Part shown: positions 6,755 to 14,370 of the stretch, piece after piece
Position numbering within the stretch: the first letter of the stretch is position 1
How the letters are laid out: each line of letters opens with the position of its first letter
Assembly (NCBI GenBank): GCA_045402695.1
Contig: JAWPNA010000376.1
Coordinates: forward strand, 1-16,248
Length of the DNA stretch: 16,248 nucleotides
Origin: JAWPNA01 sp045402695
Lineage (GTDB): Bacteria; Acidobacteriota; Polarisedimenticolia; JACPZX01; DASXTC01
Direction of reading: 5' to 3'
The notes under the pieces: model-generated
Told to the model about the DNA's origin: nothing
The model's database searches: none
What the model saw: only the letters and a program-made list of their open reading frames with translations
Program-made: the position numbers and the translations under genes

Positions 6755-8194
6755 CTATAGGCCGAAATCGACCGCCAGGATGTAGCGATCGTCGGCCTTG
6801 CCGGCGTCGTCCAGTCTCACCTGGGCCTCGGCCGTGAACTTGACGTTCGCGCGTGCCATGAAGACCACGGCGGGAACGAGGAATCGCTGGGTCTCAGGAT
6901 CCGTGCTCGTCTCGAACGAGAGGTCGATGTCCGTCTCGCCGTATCGCAGGACGCCGACCAGCCAGGGGTAGAAGACGTAGTTCGCCTCCGCGAACCACGC
7001 GTCGGTGTCGATTTCCTCTCCGGTGCCTTTGGGATCGTCATCGCTCTGGCGGAGGTACACCCCGAAGAGGTTCAGGTCGCGGAACCACCAGTCGACCTCG
7101 GCGCCGATGAGATCGAAGTCGTTGTCGATCGTCGTCTCCACCGAAACCTCCTCCAGACCGGTGGTGACGTTCGGGTCCCCCACGGCGAGCGTGCTCCCCT
7201 CGTATCTGTTCCTCGAGGACCCCTTGTAAAAGAAGGCCCCGATCTTGAACGAGTCGTCCCTCCAGAACTCTGGTTTGTCCGGCGGCTGGCCTCCGCCGAG
7301 CTCGCCGTAGCCTCCGAACTTGTAAGCCAGGCGGGCGTACACATCCTTCGCGTCGTTGGCGTCGTTCAGGCCCTGCCCGTTGACGACGCCCGCCGCCCAC
7401 GTGAGGCCGCCGTTGCCCCCCGCGCCGTTGTGGGCGCCCCAGACCTCGATCCCAGGCTGGCCGTCCCGGAAGCGCCAGCGGTCCTCATCCGTGTCGGCGC
7501 TGATGGACAGGGTCGAGGGACCCAGGGGGTTGGGATTGGGAGCCGTCAAGGTGCGTGAACTGGAAGTGTTCCGAGTGTCGTAGGCGCTGTAGTGCGCCGC
7601 CGTGAGCCTCAGATGGTCGTGAATGGGGTGGATGGACAGGCTGCCCAGCCGCACGTGCAGGAAAGGTTTGGGATCGTACTGGAGGGCGAAATCCATTCCG
7701 AGCTCGTTCTCGTTGTCCTCGTTCTCGATCTCGATCTCCCCGAAGAAAGAGAATGTCTCACCAATCGTCCCGGCCGCGAGAACCTCGACCTCGTGCGGGT
7801 ACTCGAAGGACGAGTTGCTGGCGTCGTTCTTGAACCCGTTCGCCCGCAGGATCGCTCTCATTCCCACGGGGAGCGAGCCTGCGATGTCCGCCGGCCAAAC
7901 TGCCTTGGGCCACATCTTCTTGTACCCTTCGGCGCCCAGGCTGACGGGCTTCTCCTTGGTCACCTCCTGGTCGGTCTTCTCGGGGTAGCGGTAGCCGTTA
8001 TTCCGGAAGGCCTTGCCGAAGTAGTTCAGCTTGGGATAGGCGTAATGGCAGGTGGCGCAACTCGTCTGGTACTTGCGCGCGAACGAAGGGACCGCCAGTG
8101 CGGGCGTCGAGCTGGCCCAGACCACGGAGAGAAAGACCAGCGTGCCCGCGAGACGAGCCGCCCCCTTCGTGCGCCGATTTGCAGATCTTCTCAT
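6755..8194 (-). CDS. Cyc2-like outer-membrane beta-barrel with N-terminal heme c (porin-cytochrome fusion)
   Basis: The 479-residue precursor has a signal peptide ending at ALA (34) and, right after it, a single CATCH heme motif (46-50) inside a conserved block: VPSFAR, then CATCH, YPKL, and FGKAF with NGY by residue 68. The rest alternates polar and hydrophobic residues with Gly/Asp/Asn-rich loops and ends in VDFGL, as expected for an outer-membrane beta-barrel. This layout is that of Cyc2, the fused monoheme cytochrome-porin used for Fe(II) oxidation, but the wider family includes proteins of unknown role, so the substrate is not settled. ATG at 8194 is chosen because GGAGG stands five bases upstream and the twin basic signal sequence starts there. 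It is the first gene of the operon, directly below the putative operator region. Confidence 0.85.
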   Translation of the reverse strand: MRRSANRRTKGAARLAGTLVFLSVVWASSTPALAVPSFARKYQTSCATCHYAYPKLNYFGKAFRNNGYRYPEKTDQEVTKEKPVSLGAEGYKKMWPKAVWPADIAGSLPVGMRAILRANGFKNDASNSSFEYPHEVEVLAAGTIGETFSFFGEIEIENEDNENELGMDFALQYDPKPFLHVRLGSLSIHPIHDHLRLTAAHYSAYDTRNTSSSRTLTAPNPNPLGPSTLSISADTDEDRWRFRDGQPGIEVWGAHNGAGGNGGLTWAAGVVNGQGLNDANDAKDVYARLAYKFGGYGELGGGQPPDKPEFWRDDSFKIGAFFYKGSSRNRYEGSTLAVGDPNVTTGLEEVSVETTIDNDFDLIGAEVDWWFRDLNLFGVYLRQSDDDPKGTGEEIDTDAWFAEANYVFYPWLVGVLRYGETDIDLSFETSTDPETQRFLVPAVVFMARANVKFTAEAQVRLDDAGKADDRYILAVDFGL

Positions 8195-8271
8195 CTCAGC
8201 CTCCATCGTCGGGGAAGAATCCGACACCGGAGTACTCTAGGGAGAACGCCTCGATGACATCCATCACCCCG

Positions 8272-8302
8272 ATGCATCATTTCCGTGATGCATGTGCATC
8301 AT
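8272..8302 (-). promoter_or_regulatory. Putative operator: three TGCATCA half-sites upstream of the electron-transfer operon
   Basis: In the 132-base gap between the regulator gene and the operon, ATGCATCA (8272-8279) and TGATGCAT (8286-8293) form a perfect 8-base inverted repeat with a 6-base spacer. TGATGCA (8286-8292) and TGCATCA (8295-8301) form a second inverted repeat with 2-base spacing. The 7-2-7 layout is the spacing used by NarL/FixJ-type helix-turn-helix dimers, although the sequence is not the NarL consensus. The array lies about 80-110 bases before the first start codon, a fitting place for an activator site. No convincing -35/-10 pair was found below it. Confidence 0.5.
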
Positions 8303-8326
8303 GGGATGCCGGCCGGCGAGGGGGCT

Positions 8327-8989
8327 TCAGATGAGACGTTGGCGAAAGGCGAGGGAGACTGCTTCGACCTTGCTGTGCGCCTCGAGCTTTTGGAGGATGT
8401 GCTGAATGTGATTGCGGACTGTGATGGTGCTGATGAAGAGCGCGTCGGCGATCTTGCGGGTGCTCTTGCCGTCAGCCATCAGCCGCAGGACCTCGATTTC
8501 GCGAGCGGTGAGTGACGCCGGCGCTTTCTCCCGAGGCGGAGACGCCCCGGCGATGGCGGGCGGATCGGGGGCGGGGGAACCAGTCAAGATCCTGCGGATG
8601 AGCTCGTCGGCTTCTCTGCCTCGCGTAGCGGGTTGAAGGATGTGTACCAGCGTGAACTGGGAGGGCCTGGGGCCGGGCACGACCACAATTGAGAAAGCGG
8701 CGCGGAGAGGCTCTCCCGAGGCTCTGCGGACATCGGCCTCGAAATGATGCACAGCTTCGTGCCGGCGAACCATCTGCACCAGGCTGCAGTGTTCGTCGCA
8801 GTACCTGTTCCCGAACACATCCTTTCCGCAGAGGATGGCGTGGCAGGATTTCCCGAGCACCCGGGTGGCGTCGTAACCGAGGAGCCGTTCGGCGGCCTTG
8901 TTCCAAATGACGACCCGTCCTTCTTCATCGGTGCCGAACGCGGCGTCCGCCGTGCTAGCGACGATATCGAGAGGATCCTGTGTTCTCAC
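8327..8989 (-). CDS. PAS-LuxR transcriptional regulator with four-cysteine sensor motif
   Basis: The 220-residue protein has an N-terminal PAS domain (about 8-118) and a C-terminal LuxR/FixJ helix-turn-helix (about 158-215; TAREIEVLRLMADG and the recognition helix STITVRNHI). There is no receiver domain with a phospho-acceptor Asp and no kinase domain, so it looks like a one-component sensor. Inside the PAS domain Cys49-His50, Cys54, Cys64 and Cys68 lie in the layout CHxxxC...GNRYCxxHC, a pattern seen in PAS domains that may bind a metal, Fe-S cluster or heme or act as a thiol switch; which applies here is unknown. The start is GTG with GGAGGG about 7 bases upstream. It is on the same strand as the electron-transfer operon, ends 132 bases before it, and is the likely binder of the half-sites in that gap. 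Confidence 0.88.
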   Translation of the reverse strand: MRTQDPLDIVASTADAAFGTDEEGRVVIWNKAAERLLGYDATRVLGKSCHAILCGKDVFGNRYCDEHCSLVQMVRRHEAVHHFEADVRRASGEPLRAAFSIVVVPGPRPSQFTLVHILQPATRGREADELIRRILTGSPAPDPPAIAGASPPREKAPASLTAREIEVLRLMADGKSTRKIADALFISTITVRNHIQHILQKLEAHSKVEAVSLAFRQRLI

Positions 8990-9063
8990 AGCCGCCCTCC
9001 GCCGGAGCCGGCCCGGAATGCCAGCTTATCTTACAGCCTGCGGGGGGCCCCGGGACAGGGACT

Positions 9064-9315
9064 TCACTTCCGTCTCGACGACGGATCTGTGTCCTTCTTC
9101 TCGAAGGCCACCAGGACGAGGTCTCCGTCGGTCAGCTCGTGGAGCTTGCAGCGGACCAGATCGCCGGGCGAGATGCATCCCGTCTGTTTACCGGCGTTCG
9201 GGACACTCTCCGCTATCTCGTAGACGTCATCGCCTCGATGAACGGCCCGGGCCGATCTCCAGGCCTCGCCCTGCGCTCCAATCACTCTGATGTAGATCTC
9301 GGTCTCTGCCGGCAT
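9064..9315 (-). CDS. Small protein of unknown function (83 residues)
   Basis: No family was recognised with confidence. The ATG at 9315 gives 83 residues starting MPAETEIYIRV; the 39 residues of open frame further upstream are Arg/Gly-rich and look non-coding. The protein appears compact and soluble, with beta-strand-like stretches (EIYIRVIG, DLVRCKL, DLVLVAFEK), a single pair of cysteines (CISPGD and RCKL) and a charged tail, and it has no signal peptide or membrane helix. The start is preceded by AGGATCCAGGGC, only a moderate ribosome binding site. It lies 74 bases upstream of the PAS-LuxR gene on the same strand and diverges from the TPR gene. A small barrel-type fold is possible but is a guess. 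Confidence 0.6.
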   Translation of the reverse strand: MPAETEIYIRVIGAQGEAWRSARAVHRGDDVYEIAESVPNAGKQTGCISPGDLVRCKLHELTDGDLVLVAFEKKDTDPSSRRK

Positions 9316-9433
9316 GCCCTGGATCCTCTCACTGGATTGGACGACGACATCGGCACTAAACTCCGGCCCGCGTCTCGCGCAAGATAGGTCGCCCGAGCGG
9401 GCAGCGCCAGAGCGCTGGCCACCGGCGCCCACC

Positions 9434-9446
9434 CAGGATTATCCTG
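9434..9446. promoter_or_regulatory. Perfect 13-base palindrome in the divergent gap before the TPR gene
   Basis: CAGGAT-T-ATCCTG is a perfect inverted repeat with a one-base centre, ending 26 bases before the preferred TPR start. It sits in the 157-base gap (9316-9472) between the divergently transcribed 83-residue protein and TPR genes, where an operator is plausible. Nothing else in this gap could be supported; no good -35/-10 pair was seen on either strand. A chance palindrome is possible. Confidence 0.3.
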
Positions 9447-9472
9447 TCGGGCGCGACATGGAGGGATTCCGG

Positions 9473-11053
9473 GTGATTCGACGAACGGTAGTGGTGATCT
9501 GCACAGCGTCGTTGTTCGTCTTCTGGGCCGGCGCCCGGGCCCAGGACACCACCCATCCGCCCGGCTGCTCCGACCTCGTGGGCACCGTCACACGCGAGGT
9601 GATGCAGCGGCCCGAATCCCTGAGCGACGGTGCGGGGCGTCTTCACCAGAAGGTCACCACCAGCTCCACCGAGGCGCAGGCCTTCTACGATCAGGGGATC
9701 GCCTACCTGGCGTCGTACGTCTGGGTCGAGGCGTCGCGGTCGTTCCACGAAGCGCTGCGGCGCGATCCGGATCTGGCCATGGCGCACCTGGGGCTGGCAA
9801 AGGCGTACATGGGAGTTGACGCGCGCGACGACGCCCGCCTGCACCTGGAGCGCGCGGCTGAGCTGGCGCGTCCGGACCGCGCCACCCCCCTCACCTCGGT
9901 GACGCCGAAGGAAGCGAAGTGGATCGCCCTCGGGGCGCAGCAGCTCGCGGCCGTGGAGGCTCCCGAGAAGGAGCAGGCCGGCGCCCACCAGAAGTACAAG
10001 AAGGCCGTCGAGGAGCTGATCGCCATGGATCCCGATGACCCGCACGCCTGGGTGCTTCGCGGCAACGCGGAGGAGCCTGGAGCCTGGGGGCGCGGGCAGG
10101 CGGGAGGCGTGGGCTCGATCGCCTACTACGAGGCGGCGCTCGCGCGCGACCCGGTGCACCTGGGCGCTCATCATTTCCTCGTGCATTCGTACGAAAACAT
10201 CGGACGCTACGCGGAGGCCGCCCAGCATGGCAAGGTGTACGCCGCGGCCGCGCCGGGAGTCCCGCACGCGCTCCACATGTACGGCCACGTCCTGCCGCGT
10301 CTGGGGAAGCTGCAGGAGGCGCTCGAGCAGTTCTCGGCGGCCGACCGGCTCGAACGGGCTTACTACGCCTCGGAGAAAATCGATCCCGAGGATGACTGGC
10401 ATCACGGACACAATCTGCACCTGCTCGGAACGATCAACCTGCGCCTGGGAAACGACTCGGAGGCCGAGCGCCTCTTGAAGGAAGCGTTCGATCTGAAGTC
10501 GCGCGACCCGAAGCGCGGCGGCCGGTACGCGGCGCCTTACCTCGAGTACCTGATCCTGCGCGGGCGGTTCGTCGAAGCGCTCGACGCGGCGCGCTCGCTG
10601 GAATCGAGCCCGTCGTCGATGGCGAGGTTCGTCGGGACGACGCTGGGAGGAGAGGCCCTGCTGGGCCTCGGGCGCGCCGATGTAGCGCGGCGGTCGCTCA
10701 AGACGGCGCGCGGTCTGCTGCACAAGATCGTCGCCGACGCGAAGAGCACCCCCTACGCGACCTTCATCCCGTCCATGATGGATCCGTTCCTGAGAACCCT
10801 CGAAGGGGAGGTCGGCCTGCGAGGAAGGAGACCCTCCGAAGCTGAGGCGGCGCTGCTGAAGATGGCTGACGACCTCGCGGCCAACCCGCGCTTCGACGCC
10901 TGGGGCGAGGGATTGTTCCGGCTGGAGAGGATTGCGTCCGAGGCCCGCCGCGCGGGCCGGCCCGGGCTGGCCGTCAAGCTCGCCGAGAGGATGCGCAAGA
11001 TCGATCCGGAGTTTCCCATCGCCGCAACATCCGCCGGTTCACGGCAGCGCTGA
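9473..11053 (+). CDS. Exported tetratricopeptide-repeat protein
   Basis: About 526 residues. The GTG at 9473 is preferred because GGAGGG lies seven bases before it and it begins a compact signal peptide (MIRRTVVV... ending GARA, residue 23); an in-frame ATG at 9458 adds five residues but lacks a ribosome binding site. The mature protein has TPR helix pairs from about residue 67 (AFYDQGIAY, SFHEALRRDPDLAMAHLGLAKAYM) through the middle (AYYEAALARDPVHLGAHHFLVHSY; ALHMYGHVLPRLGKLQEAL) to near the C-terminus. His-rich DDWHHGHN lies between repeats. TPRs are protein-binding scaffolds; proteins of this type with one repeat directly after the signal peptide are common in Acidobacteriota-like genomes. 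There is no catalytic motif. It is a plus-strand gene converging on the YCII-like gene, with 20 bases between them. Confidence 0.88.
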   Translation: MIRRTVVVICTASLFVFWAGARAQDTTHPPGCSDLVGTVTREVMQRPESLSDGAGRLHQKVTTSSTEAQAFYDQGIAYLASYVWVEASRSFHEALRRDPDLAMAHLGLAKAYMGVDARDDARLHLERAAELARPDRATPLTSVTPKEAKWIALGAQQLAAVEAPEKEQAGAHQKYKKAVEELIAMDPDDPHAWVLRGNAEEPGAWGRGQAGGVGSIAYYEAALARDPVHLGAHHFLVHSYENIGRYAEAAQHGKVYAAAAPGVPHALHMYGHVLPRLGKLQEALEQFSAADRLERAYYASEKIDPEDDWHHGHNLHLLGTINLRLGNDSEAERLLKEAFDLKSRDPKRGGRYAAPYLEYLILRGRFVEALDAARSLESSPSSMARFVGTTLGGEALLGLGRADVARRSLKTARGLLHKIVADAKSTPYATFIPSMMDPFLRTLEGEVGLRGRRPSEAEAALLKMADDLAANPRFDAWGEGLFRLERIASEARRAGRPGLAVKLAERMRKIDPEFPIAATSAGSRQR

Positions 11054-11073
11054 TCGAGCTCCCGCAAGAGGGC

Positions 11074-11505
11074 TCACCTGGCCGGGGCGGATCCCGCGGG
11101 AGGATCTAGCCGGATCCCCTTGGCCGAGAACCAGGGGTGCAGCTCCACCTTGAGACGACCGGCGCGCACCGCCGGGTCGGCGTCGCACAACGCCCTGGCC
11201 TCCTCCATCGAGCCCACCTGGAAGACGAACATGCCTCGCAGGATCCCGTCGTCGCTGAACGGGCCCGCGAGCGTGAGCTTGCCCGAGGCGGCCATTTCCT
11301 TGATGTGCCCCATGTGTCCTTCCTGGATGCGCTGCGTCTCGGGAGTGGACTCGGGGGTCCAGCTCGGGCCGCGATACAGCAGGGCCACGTAGTAGGTCGT
11401 CATCTCGTACCGCGGCTCGGCCTTGATCTGCTGGGCGGCGAGCCGCGCGGGCGCAGAAGAAAGCAGGCACAGACCAACGGACGCTGTCAGCAGCACTCTT
11501 CTCAT
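11074..11505 (-). CDS. Exported YCII-like domain protein
   Basis: The 143-residue precursor starts at an ATG with AGGAGGAG just upstream and has a signal peptide of about 24 residues (MRRVLLTASVG... ending RLAA). The mature part fits the YCII/YciI-related alpha/beta fold: TTYYVALLYRG strand, a His-containing helix (EGHMGHIKEMAASGKL), then AGPFSDDGILRGMFVFQ, and an EEARALCDADPAVRAGRLKVE-type helix-strand. By family knowledge the conserved His and Asp residues may form an active site, but the reactions of most members are unknown. The usual YciI is cytoplasmic, so export is notable. It is the last gene of the minus-strand group, 58 bases after the DUF2238-like gene. Function unknown. Confidence 0.82.
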   Translation of the reverse strand: MRRVLLTASVGLCLLSSAPARLAAQQIKAEPRYEMTTYYVALLYRGPSWTPESTPETQRIQEGHMGHIKEMAASGKLTLAGPFSDDGILRGMFVFQVGSMEEARALCDADPAVRAGRLKVELHPWFSAKGIRLDPPAGSAPAR

Positions 11506-11563
11506 TGCTCCTCCTGAACCGGTCGGACGATCATACCGCGAGAACTTGCCAAGGGTTTCAGCT

Positions 11564-12226
11564 TTATGACGGCTGGCGGCACAGAGCATTCAACTGTCGG
11601 TCGTGATGGAACGAGAGCACGGCCTGAGAAACCACCGAGCCCACCATCGCAAGGAACATGTCCCACTGCGTATCCCAGGGGTCCCCCTGCGTCGCCAGGA
11701 AGGCATCGGCCGCCTGACCGTACGCAAGCGCCGCCCACCACTCGATCATCTCGAAGAAGGCGCTGAAGGCAAGGCAGACGGCGGCAACGAGGAAGAACAG
11801 CCAACCGCCTCGGCGCAGCGGCGAGCAGCGCAGGAGGACCTCCCGCGCCAGGATCGCCGGCACGAACCCCTGAACGAAGTGGCCTAGCCGGTCGTACGGG
11901 TTTCTCTGGAACCCGAACAGCTCCTGCGCCCAATGGCCGAGAGGGACCTGCGCGTACGTGTAGTGGCCGCCCACGATGAGGATCAGCGCGTGCAGGAAGA
12001 GCAGACGGTAGAGCAGGGGAGTCAGCGGGAAGCGCCGCCGGGTGAGCACGAGCGCCGGCAGCCCCGTCAGCACCCAGGAAACCTCCAGCAGCCACGTGAG
12101 CCTGTCGTGCGGACGCAGTCCTGAAGCCACGAGCGCTGCCACGGCCAGTGCGGCGAGGATCGCCGGCTCACGGCCCGAGAAAGCCGCGCCCGGTGCGCTC
12201 CGAACGTCCGTCTCAGCGCGCTGCAC
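11564..12226 (-). CDS. DUF2238/YjdF-like inner-membrane protein
   Basis: This 220-residue polytopic protein has about six hydrophobic helices, the first at about 22-36. It carries the motifs typical of the YjdF/DUF2238 family: GGHYTYAQVPLG (86-97), NPYDRLGHFVQGF (108-120), FFEMIEWW (156-163) and a final DPWDTQWDM (182-190). The conserved acidic and His residues in or near helices suggest a transport or enzymatic site, but no function is established. The start is GTG with a weak GGAAAG site four bases upstream. It begins 12 bases after the S9 peptidase stop, so the two are probably co-transcribed. Confidence 0.85.
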   Translation of the reverse strand: MQRAETDVRSAPGAAFSGREPAILAALAVAALVASGLRPHDRLTWLLEVSWVLTGLPALVLTRRRFPLTPLLYRLLFLHALILIVGGHYTYAQVPLGHWAQELFGFQRNPYDRLGHFVQGFVPAILAREVLLRCSPLRRGGWLFFLVAAVCLAFSAFFEMIEWWAALAYGQAADAFLATQGDPWDTQWDMFLAMVGSVVSQAVLSFHHDRQLNALCRQPS

Positions 12227-12238
12227 ACGCTTTCCGGA

Positions 12239-14317
12239 CTACGGTTTCAGATACGTCTCGAACCACCCCATCATCCTCTCGAACGTCTCGATCTGGTGCG
12301 CCCGCTCGCGGAAGCCGTGCTTCTCGCGGGGGAAGGTGACGTACTCCACCGGCACTCCCTTCCATCTCAGGGCGGCGTACAGCTCGTCGCTCTGCGGTTT
12401 GGGGACGCGGGCGTCCTGCTCCCCCTGCATGATCAGCGTCGGCGTGGCGGCCTTGTGGATGTATGCGATGGGGCTGGCCTGCCAGCAAGAGTCCACGTTG
12501 TCGTAGCACCAGAGGTTCCAGTGAACCTGGCTGTTCTCCGCCGGGATGTCGCTGACGCCGAGAAAGGAGATCCAGTTGGTGATGCCGAACAGCTCCACCC
12601 CCGCCGCGAAGTGCTCGCTGTGGCGGGTGACGGCCAGCGCCGTGAAGTACCCGCCATACGATCCGCCGGTGATCCCCACGCGCTTCCTGTCGATGGGGAA
12701 CTTCGCGGCCAGCGCCTCCACCGCATCCAGGACGTCGGTGAACTCGCGGCCTCCGAGGTCCCTGTGATCGGCCTTGGCGAACGACACGCCCCGCCCGGTC
12801 GAGCCGCGGTAGTTGGGATAGACGGCGAAGCAGCCTCGCTCGGCCAGCGCCTGCCCGGGGATCGCGTAGGAGGTGTTCCAGCCATTGAGGTACTGCGACT
12901 CGGGGCCCCCGTGCGCGATGACCACCAGCGGGTAACTCGCACGACCCGGATACTCCACGGGGCGGATCAGGACTGCCTCCAGCGGCATGCCGTCGCGTGC
13001 CGTGTAGCTGAACGTCTCCTGCTTGCCGCGCGGGAGCGCCTGCAGGTCGGGGTTCGCGCCGGTGATCCTTCTGAGCGATGTCGCGCCTCGTGGCCGCCTT
13101 TCGCCCACGAAGACATCGGCGGGACCGGCGGCCGTCGACGCGGTCAGGGCGAATCTCTGTCCGTTGCCTGAGAACGACGCCGAGGTGAAGACCGCCTGCC
13201 CCGGCGCCACGAGCGTCCTGGGGTTCGCGGTATCCTTCGGGTCCAGCAGGTCGATCGCGGTGCTCGTGCCCCTCACGCAGACCAGAGCGAGACGGCCGTC
13301 ATCGAGCCAGGCGATGTGATTGACCGATTCGGCGCGGCCGCCCGTCAGGTTGGCCGGCGCCGCGGCGCCGCCCCCGCCCCCCCTGTCCCCGGCGCCCCGC
13401 TCCGCCGGGATCAGGAACAGACTTCCGCTGAACGGATCGGACGAGTCCACACCCGCCCGGTAGGCGATCGTCCGGCCGTCCTTCGACCAGGCGATCTGAT
13501 CCACCTTGCCCACCACACCCACCAGCTCGCGCCCGGAGCCTCTGTTGAGCTCCACGGGCAGAACCACGATCTTCTTGAGCATGTAGGAGTCGTCGGTGCG
13601 CGGCGTGTCGGTCACGGTGGCTGCGATCGCCTTGCCGTCGGGCGACCAGGCGACGTCCCACACCGAGCGCTCCGCTGCGGAGGCCACCGGCCGCACTTCG
13701 CGTGAGCCTGCGCCCCCAACCGGCACGATCCACAGCCTGCGCACGGGCAGATCGTGATCCACGACGGTCCAGTCGCGCCCCGCCTTTTCCTCCTTCTCTC
13801 GCGCCTCGGACTTCGGGTCGGCGGCGATGTACGCGATCTCGCGCCCGTGAGGCGCCCACGCGAAGGCGGCCACGTCGGTCTTCTCGTCGGTCACCGGGTA
13901 GGCCTCTCCGCCATCCACGGGGAGTATCCAGAGCCTAGGTTTGGCCTTCTCATCCCCGCGGGCCGAAAGAAACGCGATGCGCGTGCCGTCGGGCGACCAC
14001 AACGGCGACTTGTCCTCCGCGTCGGCCGACGTCATCTGACGCGGCTCGCCGCCCGCGAAAGGCGCCAGCCACAGGTTCACGAAGGCCGCGCCGGGCTTGT
14101 CATCCTCCTTGCGGGGGCGCGACATCAGGTAAAGGATCTTCGTCCCGTCGGGGGAGATCTCCGCGGAGGTGACCCGCGCGTAGTCCACCACCCGTGCCGC
14201 GGTCCACTGATACGAGGAGGATCCCGGAGAAGATGTGCACCGCGCGGGAGCAGGAACCAGGAAGGACAGGACGAGCGCCGCGGCGGCCGCCCGGAGAGGA
14301 ATTGAAACGGAAGGCAT
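12239..14317 (-). CDS. Exported S9 family (prolyl oligopeptidase/acylaminoacyl-type) serine peptidase
   Basis: The 692-residue protein has an N-terminal signal peptide (to about 26), a WD40-like/PD40 beta-propeller with repeated SPDG-type motifs (about 50-420), and a C-terminal alpha/beta hydrolase. The catalytic triad by family comparison is Ser553 (GGSYGGY), Asp635 (GEQDARVP) and His667 (REKHGF); HGGPE at about 469 is the oxyanion-hole strand. Such enzymes cleave short peptides after entry through the propeller, here probably in the periplasm. A Gly/Ala-rich insertion (GDRGGGGGAAAP, about 310-321) lies in the propeller. ATG at 14317 is preferred over the GTG two codons upstream because GGAGG sits five bases before it. 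The DUF2238-like gene follows after 12 bases. Confidence 0.94.
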   Translation of the reverse strand: MPSVSIPLRAAAAALVLSFLVPAPARCTSSPGSSSYQWTAARVVDYARVTSAEISPDGTKILYLMSRPRKEDDKPGAAFVNLWLAPFAGGEPRQMTSADAEDKSPLWSPDGTRIAFLSARGDEKAKPRLWILPVDGGEAYPVTDEKTDVAAFAWAPHGREIAYIAADPKSEAREKEEKAGRDWTVVDHDLPVRRLWIVPVGGAGSREVRPVASAAERSVWDVAWSPDGKAIAATVTDTPRTDDSYMLKKIVVLPVELNRGSGRELVGVVGKVDQIAWSKDGRTIAYRAGVDSSDPFSGSLFLIPAERGAGDRGGGGGAAAPANLTGGRAESVNHIAWLDDGRLALVCVRGTSTAIDLLDPKDTANPRTLVAPGQAVFTSASFSGNGQRFALTASTAAGPADVFVGERRPRGATSLRRITGANPDLQALPRGKQETFSYTARDGMPLEAVLIRPVEYPGRASYPLVVIAHGGPESQYLNGWNTSYAIPGQALAERGCFAVYPNYRGSTGRGVSFAKADHRDLGGREFTDVLDAVEALAAKFPIDRKRVGITGGSYGGYFTALAVTRHSEHFAAGVELFGITNWISFLGVSDIPAENSQVHWNLWCYDNVDSCWQASPIAYIHKAATPTLIMQGEQDARVPKPQSDELYAALRWKGVPVEYVTFPREKHGFRERAHQIETFERMMGWFETYLKP

Positions 14318-14370
14318 GGGCACCTCCGGAGGGCGTGAGGATCACGCCTGGTAATCAATGATGGTGGCGC

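Noticed and set aside
8286..8301. NarL binding site
   Set aside because: The 7-2-7 spacing fits, but the heptamer TGATGCA does not match the TACYYMT consensus, so only a generic LuxR-type operator is proposed.
9356..10723. 455-residue open frame on the minus strand
   Set aside because: Antisense to the TPR gene, Arg-rich with no recognisable motif; the plus-strand frame has a signal peptide and TPRs.
11054..11073. Bidirectional terminator between the converging TPR and YCII-like genes
   Set aside because: The 20 bases hold only a poor GAGC/GCTC pairing with no T-run.
14318..14323. GTG start two codons upstream for the S9 peptidase
   Set aside because: It would overlap the GGAGG ribosome binding site, which is correctly spaced for the ATG at 14317.
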